A stretch of DNA of 64,000 nt from Allobosea sp. 117. Lineage in GTDB: Bacteria > Pseudomonadota > Alphaproteobacteria > Rhizobiales > Xanthobacteraceae. Numbering within the stretch: the stretch's first letter is position 1; every line of letters begins with the position of its first letter. The stretch is taken from positions 1 to 64,000 of the forward strand of contig NZ_JNLC01000014.1 of assembly GCF_000702305.1 (NCBI RefSeq). The letters run 5' to 3'. Both the position numbers and the translations under genes were made by a program. Positions 25,633-34,080 of the stretch are shown in pieces. The notes under the pieces are model-generated. The model was not told the origin of the DNA. It made no database searches and saw nothing but the letters and a program-made list of their open reading frames with translations.

Positions 25633-26436
25633 TCAGGAACCGAGCCGCTGCGAGAGCAGGCGCGCATAGCGGATGACATCGGCGCCCATCCGGTCGACAT
25701 GCGCGCTCTCCACATGGGGATCGAGGATGGAGATGGCGAATCCGCCGATGGCGCGCTCGCCGGAGAAATCGAAGATCGGCGCGCCGACGCACACCATGCC
25801 GTCGCGCACCTGATGGTCGTCGACCGAGAAGCCCCGCACGCGCACCTCGTCCAGCTCCCGCTCCAGCGCCTCCATGTCACGCACCGTGCGCGCTGTCAGC
25901 GGCGGCGGCAGGCCGCGCGGATAGAGGCCATGCACCTCCTCCCGCTCCATCGTGCTCAGCATCGCCTTGCCGGTGGCGGTGAAGGCGGCCGGTAGGCGCA
26001 TGCCGATCCGGAAGGTGATCCCGAGCGGGTCCACGCCGTGGCGCGAGGCGATGTAGACCACGTCGGCGCCGTCGAGGATGGTCAGCGTCAGCGTTTCCAC
26101 CCGGAGCTCGGGCGTCTCGTCCCACAGCCGCGTGAATTCCTCGACGACGTCGGAGCGGGCGGCGAAGGCGTTCGCCCAGCGCATCACATGCCCGCCAAGC
26201 ACGAAGCCGCTGCCGCGGCGGCCCAGCAGGCCAAGATTGACGAGGGTCGCGCACAGGCCGTGCGCCGAGCTCTTCGGCAGGCCGAGCGCGCGCGCCACGT
26301 CGGCGAGCGCCAGCGGCGCATTGCTGCGCGCGGCGAGATCGAGGATGGCGACGGCACGGCTGACCGCCGGCACATCCTTAGCCGGCACGTCTTTGGTCGC
26401 CGCTTCCTTGGCGGCGGTAACCGGTTCCCTGGTCAC
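25633..26436 (-). CDS. IclR-family transcriptional regulator
   Basis: A 267-residue regulator with an N-terminal winged helix (about 24-85; ALADVARALGLPKSSAHGLCATL as helix-turn-helix, core LPKSSAHG) and a C-terminal ligand domain (about 95-260) containing HGVDPLGITFRIGMRLP and FTATGKAMLSTM, normal for IclR. It starts at GTG 26436 with GGGAG upstream. It is divergent from the Liv-type transporter and dehydrogenase operon, and a perfect palindrome lies in the shared promoter region at 26540-26557. It probably represses or activates that operon in response to its substrate. IclR control of Fe-ADH plus SSADH genes parallels BlcR (AttJ) of Agrobacterium. Confidence 0.93.
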   Translation of the reverse strand: MTREPVTAAKEAATKDVPAKDVPAVSRAVAILDLAARSNAPLALADVARALGLPKSSAHGLCATLVNLGLLGRRGSGFVLGGHVMRWANAFAARSDVVEEFTRLWDETPELRVETLTLTILDGADVVYIASRHGVDPLGITFRIGMRLPAAFTATGKAMLSTMEREEVHGLYPRGLPPPLTARTVRDMEALERELDEVRVRGFSVDDHQVRDGMVCVGAPIFDFSGERAIGGFAISILDPHVESAHVDRMGADVIRYARLLSQRLGS

Positions 26437-26459
26437 GCGAATTCTCCCGTTCGTCTTCT

Positions 26460-26480
26460 ACGCCTTTTTGCGGAAGGCGT
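26460..26480. repeat. 7-bp hairpin in IclR/Liv divergent region
   Basis: ACGCCTT, loop TTTGCGG, AAGGCGT. A perfect inverted repeat 24 bases upstream of the regulator's GTG. It may be an operator half or a leader structure of the iclR transcript. Confidence 0.35.
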
Positions 26481-26485
26481 GGCGG

Positions 26486-26513
26486 TTGCCTTTTGAAGCG
26501 ACCGCCTTATACA
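26486..26513 (+). promoter_or_regulatory. Candidate sigma-70 promoter of the Liv-ADH-ALDH operon
   Basis: TTGCCT (26486-26491), 16 bases, TATACA (26508-26513). The -10-like hexamer is part of the first copy of a 12-bp direct repeat, and a palindrome lies 27 bases downstream. Assigned by eye. Confidence 0.35.
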
Positions 26514-26526
26514 TCCGCCTTATACA
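26502..26526. repeat. Tandem 12-bp direct repeat CCGCCTTATACA
   Basis: Identical copies at 26502-26513 and 26515-26526 give a 13-base period, and a weaker third ATACA follows. Located between iclR and the transporter operon, it is likely a regulatory repeat or a duplicated -10 region. Confidence 0.6.
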
Positions 26527-26539
26527 CCATACAGAACGA

Positions 26540-26557
26540 TGTTCAATTAGTTGAACA
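26540..26557. promoter_or_regulatory. Perfect palindrome TGTTCAA-N4-TTGAACA, likely IclR operator
   Basis: TGTTCAA and TTGAACA flank TTAG. The 18-bp symmetric site is AT-rich against a GC-rich background. It sits between the divergent regulator and its probable target operon, 64 bases upstream of the binding-protein ATG, where bound regulator would block or contact polymerase. Confidence 0.6.
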
Positions 26558-26621
26558 CCCAAGAACAGAAGCCGGCAGATCAACCCGGTCGTGGTCCCCC
26601 GGAAACTCAGGAGGAAGTTCG

Positions 26622-27911
26622 ATGAATCTCTCCCGCCTCATGTCCTCGCTCGCCTGCGCGGCTGTTCTCGCCGCGCCCGCCGCGGCGCACGCACAGGCCG
26701 AGAAGCCGTTCAAGATCGGCGTCCCCACCTTCCTGTCCGGCGCCGCCGCCGGCCCCTTCGGCATTCCGGCGAAGAACGCCGCCGAGGTGTTCGCCGCCGC
26801 CGCCAATGCCGGCGAGCTGCCCGCGCCCTATGACAAGAAGGGCTTCGGCGGGCGTCCGATCGAGCTCGTGGTGATCGACGAGGCCGGCGGCACCACCAAG
26901 CAGGTGTCCGAGTTCCGCAACCTCGTGGAGCAGCAGGGCGTCGACATGGTGGTCGGCTACACCTCCTCCGGGGACTGCCTCGCCGTGGCGCCGGTCGCCG
27001 AGGAGATGAAGACGCTGACCCTGCTGTTCGACTGCGGCACGCCGCGCATCTTCGAGGCGGCGAGCTACGACTACGTATTCCGTCCGGTCGCCACCGCCAC
27101 CATGGATAATGTCGGCGCGGCGCTCTACGTCTCGGAGAAGCTTCCCGCGTTCAAGAGCTATGCCGGCATCAACCAGAACTACGCCTGGGGCCAGGATGCC
27201 TGGGCCGACTTCGAGGGTACGCTGAAGTCCGTCAAGCCGGACACCACGCTCACCACCTCGCAGATGCCCAAGCTCGGCGCCGGCCAGTACAACGCCGAGA
27301 TCTCGGCGATCCTCGGCTCCAAGCCCGATGTCGTGCATTCCAGCTTCTGGGGCGGCGACCTCGAGGGCCTGATCCTGCAGGGTGCCCCGCGCGGCCTGTT
27401 CAAGAACGCCGTGGTGGTGCTCACCTCGGGCGAGACCGCCCTGCACCGCCAGGCCAAGCAGATCCCGGACGGCACCATCATCGGCGCCCGCGGCCCGAAC
27501 GGCATCTTCGCGCCGGACAACGCCTACAATGCGTGGTTCCGCAAGGCCTATAACGACAAGACCAAGGAATGGCCGAGCTATCCATCCTACCACATGGTGC
27601 AGTCGCTGATGGCCGCCAAGCTGGCCTATGAGAAGGCGCAGGGTGGCGACGCCGCCAAGGTGCCGAGCAAGGAAGAGGTCGCCAAGGCGCTCGCCGGCCT
27701 GTCCTTCGAGGGTCCCTCGGGCAAGGTCGAGATGAGCCTCGGCAAGGGCCACCAGGCGGTGCAGGAGATGGTCTATGGCCGCGTCAAGAAGGACGCCGAC
27801 GGCAACATCACCTTCGTCGACGTGGTGCGCTATCCGCCGGAGCGGGTGAACCCGCCGGAAGGCACCACCTCCGCCGACTGGATCAAGGCCGGCCTCAAGG
27901 CCTCCAACTGA
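26622..27911 (+). CDS. Branched-chain-type (Liv) ABC transporter binding protein
   Basis: A 429-residue periplasmic binding protein of the Leu/Ile/Val family (type I, SBP family 5/6). Its Sec signal peptide is MNLSRLMSSLACAAVLAAP... with cleavage expected after AHAQ (about residue 25). The mature protein starts KPFKIGVPTFLSGAAAGPFG, and contains VVIDEAGGTTKQVSEFRNLVEQQGV and VVGYTSSGDCLAVAPVAEE, the usual ligand-site segments. ATG 26622 is preceded by an ideal AGGAGG. The family also binds amides, aromatic acids and short hydroxy acids, and the downstream alcohol and aldehyde dehydrogenases suggest an alcohol or hydroxy-acid ligand rather than leucine. A hairpin follows the gene. Confidence 0.92.
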   Translation: MNLSRLMSSLACAAVLAAPAAAHAQAEKPFKIGVPTFLSGAAAGPFGIPAKNAAEVFAAAANAGELPAPYDKKGFGGRPIELVVIDEAGGTTKQVSEFRNLVEQQGVDMVVGYTSSGDCLAVAPVAEEMKTLTLLFDCGTPRIFEAASYDYVFRPVATATMDNVGAALYVSEKLPAFKSYAGINQNYAWGQDAWADFEGTLKSVKPDTTLTTSQMPKLGAGQYNAEISAILGSKPDVVHSSFWGGDLEGLILQGAPRGLFKNAVVVLTSGETALHRQAKQIPDGTIIGARGPNGIFAPDNAYNAWFRKAYNDKTKEWPSYPSYHMVQSLMAAKLAYEKAQGGDAAKVPSKEEVAKALAGLSFEGPSGKVEMSLGKGHQAVQEMVYGRVKKDADGNITFVDVVRYPPERVNPPEGTTSADWIKAGLKASN

Positions 27912-27918
27912 GACCCCG

Positions 27919-27944
27919 CCTCTCCGGTCCCCGGGCCGGAGAGG
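27919..27944 (+). terminator. Hairpin attenuator after the Liv binding-protein gene
   Basis: CCTCTCCGG, an 8-base loop, CCGGAGAGG: a perfect 9-bp stem starting 7 bases after the stop codon. There is no T-tract; it probably protects or attenuates the transcript before the permease genes. Confidence 0.55.
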
Positions 27945-28009
27945 CCGCCGGCTTTCAGTGAACCGGGGGGCGCCGCGCTCCCCGCATGCCCCTCCCGCAC
28001 GAGCAGGAC

Positions 28010-28906
28010 ATGAACGGACTTCTCGGCGCCGTCGTCGACGGCATCCTCTACTCCGCCTGGCTCTTCATCATCGCCGTCGGCCTGACGCTGATCTACGGCG
28101 TGATGAAGATCCTCAACATGGCGCACGGCACCTTCTACGCCGTCGGCGCCTATGTCGCGGTCACGCTGCTCGGCTGGTGGTTCGCGCAGGAGCTGCCGCC
28201 ATGGGGCATCGTCCCGGTGATGATCGCCTCGGCGCTGGTCGCCGGGCTGGTGCTCGGCGTGGTGGTGGAGCGCGGCATACTGAGCCGCTTCGCCGGGCGC
28301 GATCCGGTCGTCCTGCTGCTCGTCACCTATGCGCTGTTCCTCATCCTCGAGGACGTGATCAAGCTGATCTGGGGCGTCGATCCGTGGATCGCCTCCGAGC
28401 CGCTCTGGGTGTTCGGCCAAGTGGAGTTCGGCGAGCTCACCTATCCCACCTACAACCTCTTCATCGTCGCCGTGGCGGCGGTGGTGGGCGGCCTGCTCAC
28501 CTGGTTCCTGCAGTTCACCGCCAAGGGGAAGATCCTGCGCGCCGTCATCCATGACCCGGAGGTATCGCGGGCCATGGGCGTGAATGTCGGGCGCTGGAAC
28601 CTGATCGCCTTCATCACCGGCTCGGTGCTGGCCGCGCTCGGCGGTGCCTTCACCGCGCCGACCATCTCGGTGGTGCCCGGCATGGGCGTCGAGGTGGTGG
28701 TGATGATGTTCGCGGTGGTCGTCATCGGCGGCCTCGGCTCGATTCCCGGCACCGTCGTCGGCGCCCTCATCGTCGGCTTCGTGCGCTCCTTCGCGGTGCA
28801 CTACTGGCCGGAGCTCGAGGTGTTCAGCGTCTACGCCGTGATGGCGCTGGTGCTGGCGATCCGTCCGCAGGGTCTGTTCGCGGGCGTGGAGTTGCGCAAG
28901 ATATGA
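28010..28906 (+). CDS. Liv-type ABC transporter permease, LivH-like
   Basis: A 298-residue inner-membrane permease with about eight helices. GLTLIYGVMKILNMAHGTFYAVGAY near the N-terminus (core IYGVMKILNMAHG) is the LivH hallmark, and the GGAFTAPTISV region plus GGLGSIPGTVVGALIVG near the C-terminus complete the family. ATG 28010 is preferred (MNGLLGA, GAGCAGGAC upstream), with ATG 27986 possible. Its stop overlaps the LivM start as ATGA. It belongs to a five-gene importer with both permeases and both ATPases present. Confidence 0.92.
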   Translation: MNGLLGAVVDGILYSAWLFIIAVGLTLIYGVMKILNMAHGTFYAVGAYVAVTLLGWWFAQELPPWGIVPVMIASALVAGLVLGVVVERGILSRFAGRDPVVLLLVTYALFLILEDVIKLIWGVDPWIASEPLWVFGQVEFGELTYPTYNLFIVAVAAVVGGLLTWFLQFTAKGKILRAVIHDPEVSRAMGVNVGRWNLIAFITGSVLAALGGAFTAPTISVVPGMGVEVVVMMFAVVVIGGLGSIPGTVVGALIVGFVRSFAVHYWPELEVFSVYAVMALVLAIRPQGLFAGVELRKI

Positions 28907-29856
28907 ACCGTACCCTCACCTTCCTGCCGCCGCTCATCGGCGGCGCCGCGCTGCTCGCGCTCCTCGCGTGGCTCCTGCCGAGCTGGAACTTCGTGCTCGC
29001 CATCGGCCTCGCCAAGGGCCTGCCGGTGCTCGGCCTGGTGCTGCTGATGCGCGGCGGCCTGGTCTCCTTCGGCCAGGGCCTCTATTACGCGCTCGGCGGC
29101 TACACGGTCGGCCTCGCCTCGCAGTTCTTCGGCCTGAAGGACGCGGCGGCGCTGCTGGTCATCGCCGCCATCGGCGCGGCGGTGGTCGCCTTCGTGGTCG
29201 GACTGCTGTTGTCGCGCTATCGCGACATCTTCTTCGCCATGCTGACGCTGGCGCTCTCCATGCTGCTCTACGGCATATTGGTGAAGAGCACCGAGCTCGG
29301 CGGCACCGACGGCTTCAACATCCACGGCATCACCCTCTTCGGCCTGCCGCTCACCGGCGCCGACCGGATGAACGGCTTCGGCCTGCTCATCGCCATCGTG
29401 GTGCTGGCGGCGATCAATCTCGGCCTGTTCGGCGCCACCGCCTTCGGGCGGCTGCTCGCCGGCGTGCGCGACAACGAGATCCGCGTCGAATATCTCGGCG
29501 CCTCGGCCAATCGCGCGGTGCTCATCGCCTATGTGCTCGCCGCGGTGATGGCGGCGCTCGGCGGCGCCATGAGCGGCATCATCGTCGGCCACATCGACCC
29601 GGAGATGGCGTTCTGGGCGACCTCGGGCGAGTTCGTGGTGATCGCCATCCTCGCCGGCACCGGCGGCGTCATCGCCCCCTTCGTCGCGGCGGTGGTGCTG
29701 GAGGTGGTGCGCTCCTTCGCCTACCAGTACGCGCCGAACACCTGGCAGCTGGTGCTCGGCCTCATCATCCTCGCCCTCATCCTGTTCCTGCCGCAGGGCC
29801 TCTCCGGCCTGGTGCGCCGCGGCCCGCGCGCCGCGCCCGCGGGAGAGAAGCCATGA
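28903..29856 (+). CDS. Liv-type ABC transporter permease, LivM-like
   Basis: A 317-residue inner-membrane permease. VSFGQGLYYALGGYTVGL, LTLALSMLLYGILVKSTELGGTDG and the GVRDNEIRVEYLGAS cytoplasmic loop that contacts the ATPase are typical of LivM. The C-terminal LVLGLIILALILFLPQGLSGL is also conserved. It starts in the LivH stop (ATGA) and ends overlapping the LivG start, so the permeases and ATPases are translationally linked. Confidence 0.92.
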   Translation: MNRTLTFLPPLIGGAALLALLAWLLPSWNFVLAIGLAKGLPVLGLVLLMRGGLVSFGQGLYYALGGYTVGLASQFFGLKDAAALLVIAAIGAAVVAFVVGLLLSRYRDIFFAMLTLALSMLLYGILVKSTELGGTDGFNIHGITLFGLPLTGADRMNGFGLLIAIVVLAAINLGLFGATAFGRLLAGVRDNEIRVEYLGASANRAVLIAYVLAAVMAALGGAMSGIIVGHIDPEMAFWATSGEFVVIAILAGTGGVIAPFVAAVVLEVVRSFAYQYAPNTWQLVLGLIILALILFLPQGLSGLVRRGPRAAPAGEKP

Positions 29857-30614
29857 CCCAGCCCATCATCGCCGCCAAGGGCCTGCGCAAGCGCTTCGGC
29901 GCCGTGGTCGCCGCCAACGACGTGAACGTCGACATCATGCCGGGCACCATTTCCGGGCTGATCGGCACCAACGGCGCCGGCAAGACCACCTTCATCAACA
30001 TGATCACCGGCTATCTGCAGCCGGACGAGGGCTCGATCCTGCTGGAAGGCCGCGAGATCGTCGGGCTCACCCCGCGCGACGTGACGCGCAGCGGCGTCGC
30101 CCGCTCGTTCCAGATCCCGCAGCTCTTCAACTCGCTGACCGCGGTGGAGAACCTCACCCTCGCCGAGGCGGCGCTGAAGAGCCGCGGCCTCGCCGGCTTC
30201 GCCATGCTGCCGGACCGCGCGCTGGAGAAGACCGCGCGCGAGACTCTGGAGCGCTTCGGCCTCGAACGCTTCGGCGACGCGCTGGCCGGCACGCTGCCGG
30301 AGGGCATCCGCAAGCTGCTCGACATCGCGGTCGCGATGGTGGCGCGCCCGCGCGTGCTGTTCCTCGACGAGCCGACCTCCGGCGTGTCGAGCGAGGAGAA
30401 GTTCCCGATCATGGACCGGGTGATCGCCGCCACCCGCGCCGACAGCATGAGCGTGCTCTTCGTCGAGCACGACATGGAGATCGTGCGCCGCTACTCCGAC
30501 CGCGTGCTCGCCTTCTTCGAGGGGCGCGTGCTGATCGATGGCAAGCCCGACGTGGTCATGAACGACGCGCAGGTGCGCACCCTCATCATCGGCGAGGAGA
30601 AGGCCCATGGTTGA
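29853..30614 (+). CDS. Liv-type ABC transporter ATPase, LivG-like
   Basis: A 253-residue ATPase. It has Walker A GTNGAGKTT (about residue 38-46), a Q-loop region SFQIPQLFNSLTAVENL, Walker B RVLFLDEPTSGVS, and an H-loop VLFVEHDMEIV. The C-terminal part has the extended region of LivG. The signature loop reads LPEGIRKLLDIA rather than the common LxxGxQR form, so it belongs to a variant subgroup. Gene junctions: ATGA with LivM, and an 8-base overlap with the LivF-like gene. Confidence 0.9.
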   Translation: MTQPIIAAKGLRKRFGAVVAANDVNVDIMPGTISGLIGTNGAGKTTFINMITGYLQPDEGSILLEGREIVGLTPRDVTRSGVARSFQIPQLFNSLTAVENLTLAEAALKSRGLAGFAMLPDRALEKTARETLERFGLERFGDALAGTLPEGIRKLLDIAVAMVARPRVLFLDEPTSGVSSEEKFPIMDRVIAATRADSMSVLFVEHDMEIVRRYSDRVLAFFEGRVLIDGKPDVVMNDAQVRTLIIGEEKAHG

Positions 30615-31284
30615 GGCGAAATCGGCTGAGGTGAAGCCCATCCTCGAGGTCGACGGCATCGACGTCGCCATCGGCCAGGTGCAGATCCTGCGCAAGGTGT
30701 CGCTCGCCATCCCGCAGGGGGCGATGGTGGGCATCATCGGCCGCAACGGCGCCGGCAAGACCACCATCATGCGCGCCATTATGGGCCTGCTGCCGCTGCA
30801 GGCCGGCGCGGTGCGCTTCGAGGGCGTCGAGATCTCGAAGGAGCCCGCCCACAAGCGCGCCGGCCGCGCTATCGGCTTCGCGCCGGAGGACCGCCGGCTG
30901 ATCCCCGAGCTCACCGTCGAGGAGAATCTCCTCCTCCCCTCCTGGGCGAACCACCACAAGGACGCCCGCGAGCGGCTGGAGGACACCTACCGGCTGATCC
31001 CCGAGGCGCGCGAGTTCCGCGGCCGCCGGGCGCTCCAGCTCTCCGGCGGCCAGCAGAAGCTGGTCGCCATCGGCCGCGCCCACATGGTCGGCACCCGGCT
31101 GCTGATGCTGGATGAGCCCTTCGAGGGCGTCGCGCCGGCGCTGTCGAAGCGCATCGCCGAGGTGGTCGCCTCGCTGCGTCCGCTCGGGCTCTCGGTGCTG
31201 CTGTCGGGCGCCGACCTGCAGCATGCGGGCGGCAGCCTCGACAGGGTCTACCGCATCGACCGCGGTCAGATCGACGCGGGCTAG
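30607..31284 (+). CDS. Liv-type ABC transporter ATPase, LivF-like
   Basis: A 225-residue ATPase with Walker A GRNGAGKTT (about 46-54), signature LSGGQQKLVAIGRA and Walker B RLLMLDEPFEGVAP. It is about ten residues shorter than usual LivF. The switch region reads VLLSGADLQHAGG, where LivF proteins normally have a VEQN-type string, so the gamma-phosphate-sensing position is diverged. It pairs with the LivG-like ATPase. The 81-base gap to the alcohol dehydrogenase holds only a weak ribosome binding site. Confidence 0.88.
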   Translation: MVEAKSAEVKPILEVDGIDVAIGQVQILRKVSLAIPQGAMVGIIGRNGAGKTTIMRAIMGLLPLQAGAVRFEGVEISKEPAHKRAGRAIGFAPEDRRLIPELTVEENLLLPSWANHHKDARERLEDTYRLIPEAREFRGRRALQLSGGQQKLVAIGRAHMVGTRLLMLDEPFEGVAPALSKRIAEVVASLRPLGLSVLLSGADLQHAGGSLDRVYRIDRGQIDAG

Positions 31285-31365
31285 CGCGAACACGGTTCTG
31301 CGACCTGGCGGCCACCGCGGGCCGAGGCCGATTTGGGAAGACGCGGACCTGAACGGACGACGGAC

Positions 31366-32523
31366 ATGAACGACTTCATCTTCAGCACGACCAAGACCAT
31401 CATCTCGCAGGTCGGCGCCACCGCGCGGATCGGCGAGATCGTGAAGCCGGTGCTCGGCACGCGCATCGTGCTCGTCACCGACGCCGGGCTGCGCCGGGCG
31501 GGTCTGCTCGATCCCGCGCTCGCCTCGCTCAAGGCGTCCGGCATCGCGGTCGAGATCTTCGACAACGTGGTCGCCGATCCGCCGGAAGAGAACGTCCTGT
31601 CGCTCGTCTCGGTCATCCGCGACCACGAGGCCACCGGCGTGCTCGCCATCGGCGGCGGCTCGCCGATGGACGTCGCCAAGGTCGCCTCCCTCGTCGCCGG
31701 CAGCGGCGAGGCGCTCACCGACGTCTACGGCGTCAACAAGGCCAAGGGTCCGCGCCTGCCGCTGGTGCTGGCGCCCACCACCGCGGGCACCGGCTCGGAG
31801 GTGACGCCGGTCGCCATCATCACTACCGGCGAGGCGATGAAGGCGGGCGTCGTCTCGCCGCTGCTGCTGCCCGACATCGCCGTGCTCGACGCCGAGCTCA
31901 CCGTCGGCCTGCCGCCGGCGGTCACCGCCGCCACCGGCATCGACGCCATGGTGCACGCAATCGAGTCCTACGCCTCGGCCTCGCCGAACAACAACCCGAT
32001 CTCGCAGGGCCTCGCCCGCCAGGCGCTGCGCCTGCTCGGCGCCAACATCCGCGAGGCGACCTTCAACGGCCAGAACCGCGACGCCCGCGCCGCCATGCTG
32101 CTCGGCGCGCTGTTCGCCGGCCAGGCCTTCGGCAACTCGCCGGTGGCGGCGGTGCATGCCCTCGCCTATCCGATCGGCGGGCATTTCCATGTGCCGCACG
32201 GCCTGTCCAACGCGCTGGTGCTGGCTCCGGTGCTGCGCTTCAACCTGCCGAAGGCCTCCGGCGTCTATGCCGAGATCGCCGCGGACGCCTTCCCCGAACT
32301 CGCCGCGGTGAGCGCGGATGTGCGCGGCGAGGCCTTCGTCGAGAAGCTCGCCGAGCTCGGCCGCGACCTCAAGGTGCCGCAGGGCCTGCACGAGGTGCAG
32401 ATCCCGCGCGACGCGCTGCCGATGATGGCGCGCGACGCGATGAAGCAGACGCGCCTGCTCGTCAACAACCCGCGCGAGATGAGCGAGGCCGACGTGCTGG
32501 CCATCTACGAAGAGGCGTTCTGA
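31366..32523 (+). CDS. Iron-containing (group III) alcohol dehydrogenase
   Basis: A 385-residue NAD(P)-dependent dehydrogenase. It has the GGGSPMD nucleotide motif (96-102), the conserved TTAGTGSEVT segment (138-147), and metal ligands Asp193, His197 (GIDAMVHAIE), His264 and His278 (HALAYPIGGHFHVPHG). Members oxidise primary alcohols, 1,3-propanediol or 4-hydroxybutyrate. Lying between an importer and an SSADH-type aldehyde dehydrogenase under an IclR gene, it recalls BlcB (AttL), the 4-hydroxybutyrate dehydrogenase of Agrobacterium. ATG 31366 lies just after GGACGACGGAC. The 83 bases after the gene hold nothing notable. Confidence 0.92.
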   Translation: MNDFIFSTTKTIISQVGATARIGEIVKPVLGTRIVLVTDAGLRRAGLLDPALASLKASGIAVEIFDNVVADPPEENVLSLVSVIRDHEATGVLAIGGGSPMDVAKVASLVAGSGEALTDVYGVNKAKGPRLPLVLAPTTAGTGSEVTPVAIITTGEAMKAGVVSPLLLPDIAVLDAELTVGLPPAVTAATGIDAMVHAIESYASASPNNNPISQGLARQALRLLGANIREATFNGQNRDARAAMLLGALFAGQAFGNSPVAAVHALAYPIGGHFHVPHGLSNALVLAPVLRFNLPKASGVYAEIAADAFPELAAVSADVRGEAFVEKLAELGRDLKVPQGLHEVQIPRDALPMMARDAMKQTRLLVNNPREMSEADVLAIYEEAF

Positions 32524-32606
32524 GCGCCCTCCGCACTACCGCAACTGCCGTCTTGGCCGACGCGCCGTCCTCTCGCGACGCGCCGACCGCAACCAGGACA
32601 TGTGAC

Positions 32607-34061
32607 ATGACGTCCAGCGCAAAGAATTCCTTCCTCCGCGAGGCGGTGCTGATCGGTGGCACCTGGGTGGGCGCCGACAGCGGCGCCACCATCGCCGTCA
32701 CCGATCCGGCGACCGGCGCCGCCCTTGGCACCATCCCGGATGTCGGCGCGGCGGAAACGCAGCGCGCCATCGCCGCCGCGCAGGCCGCCTTCCCCGGCTG
32801 GGCTGGCCTGCTCGCCGGCGAGCGCGCCGACCGGCTCATCGCCATGGCGAACACCATCCGCGCCAATGCCGACGTGCTCGCCTCGCTCCTCACCAGCGAG
32901 CAGGGCAAGCCGCTGAAGGAGGCGAAGGGCGAGGTGACCATCGCCGCCGCCTATATCCAGTGGTTCGCCGAGGAAGCGCGCCGGGTCTATGGCGAGGTCA
33001 TCCCCTCGCCGTGGAAGGGTCGCAAGATCCTCGTCACCCGCGAGCCGGTGGGCGTGGTCGGCGCCATCACGCCGTGGAACTTCCCGTTCTCGATGATCGC
33101 CCGCAAGCTCGGCGCGGCACTGGCGGCGGGCTGCACCATCGTGGTGAAGCCCTCCGAGTTCACCCCCTATTGCGGCCTCGCCTGGGGCGTGCTCGCCGAG
33201 ATGGCCGGCATCCCGAAGGGCGTCGTCAACGTCGTCACGGGCGACGCCAAGGCGATCGGCGGCGCGCTCACCTCGAGCCCGGTGGTGAAGAAGATCACCT
33301 TCACCGGCTCGACCCGCGTCGGCAAGATTCTCATCGAGCAGTCGGCGGCGACGGTGAAGCGCGTCTCCATGGAGCTCGGAGGCAACGCGCCCTTCCTGGT
33401 CTTCGACGACGCCGATCTCGACCGCGCGGTCGAGGGCGCGCTGGCGGCCAAGTACCGCAATTCCGGCCAGACCTGCGTATGCACCAACCGCTTCTTCGTG
33501 CAGGCCGGCATCTACGACGCCTTCGCCGAAAAGCTCGCCGCGCGCGCGGCGGCGATGAAGGTCGGCAACGGCTTCGAGGACGGCGTCGAGCAGGGCCCGC
33601 TCATCAATGCGGCGGCGGTGGAGAAGGTCGAGCGCCACATCGCCGACGCGCTCGGCAAAGGCGCGCGGCTGCTCACCGGCGGCTCGCGCCACGCGCTCGG
33701 CGGCACCTTCTTCGCGCCGACCGTGATCGCCGACGTGAAGCCCGGCATGGTGGTGATGACCGACGAGACCTTCGGCCCGCTCTCGGCCATCGTGCGCTTC
33801 GAGACCGAGGCGGAGGCGATCGCCGCGGCGAACGCCACCGAGTTCGGCCTCGCCGCCTATCTCTACACCCGCGACCTCGCCCGCGCCTTCCGCGTCACCG
33901 ACGCGCTGCAATACGGCATGGTCGGGGTCAATGAGGGCATCATCACCACCGAGGTGGCGCCCTTCGGCGGCGTGAAGGAGAGCGGCATGGGCCGCGAGGG
34001 CTCGCTGCACGGCCTCGATGACTATCTCAACATGAAGTATATCAGCCTCGGCGGCCTCTGA
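32607..34061 (+). CDS. NAD(P)-dependent aldehyde dehydrogenase, succinate-semialdehyde (GabD) type
   Basis: A 484-residue ALDH. It has the PWNFPFSMIARKLGAAL substrate tunnel string (157-173), FTGSTRVGK at the cofactor fold (232-240), the general base Glu256 in MELGGN and the nucleophile Cys290 in NSGQTCVC. The C-terminal FGGVKESGMGREGS is typical of GabD/SSADH. The CVC arrangement is the redox-switch pattern seen in some SSADHs. It would oxidise the aldehyde made by the preceding alcohol dehydrogenase. It could also act on 2-oxoglutarate semialdehyde made by the sugar locus, but a terminator separates the two. ATG 32607 follows AGGACATGTGAC. Confidence 0.92.
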   Translation: MTSSAKNSFLREAVLIGGTWVGADSGATIAVTDPATGAALGTIPDVGAAETQRAIAAAQAAFPGWAGLLAGERADRLIAMANTIRANADVLASLLTSEQGKPLKEAKGEVTIAAAYIQWFAEEARRVYGEVIPSPWKGRKILVTREPVGVVGAITPWNFPFSMIARKLGAALAAGCTIVVKPSEFTPYCGLAWGVLAEMAGIPKGVVNVVTGDAKAIGGALTSSPVVKKITFTGSTRVGKILIEQSAATVKRVSMELGGNAPFLVFDDADLDRAVEGALAAKYRNSGQTCVCTNRFFVQAGIYDAFAEKLAARAAAMKVGNGFEDGVEQGPLINAAAVEKVERHIADALGKGARLLTGGSRHALGGTFFAPTVIADVKPGMVVMTDETFGPLSAIVRFETEAEAIAAANATEFGLAAYLYTRDLARAFRVTDALQYGMVGVNEGIITTEVAPFGGVKESGMGREGSLHGLDDYLNMKYISLGGL

Positions 34062-34080
34062 CGGCTATTGAGACCTGAGA

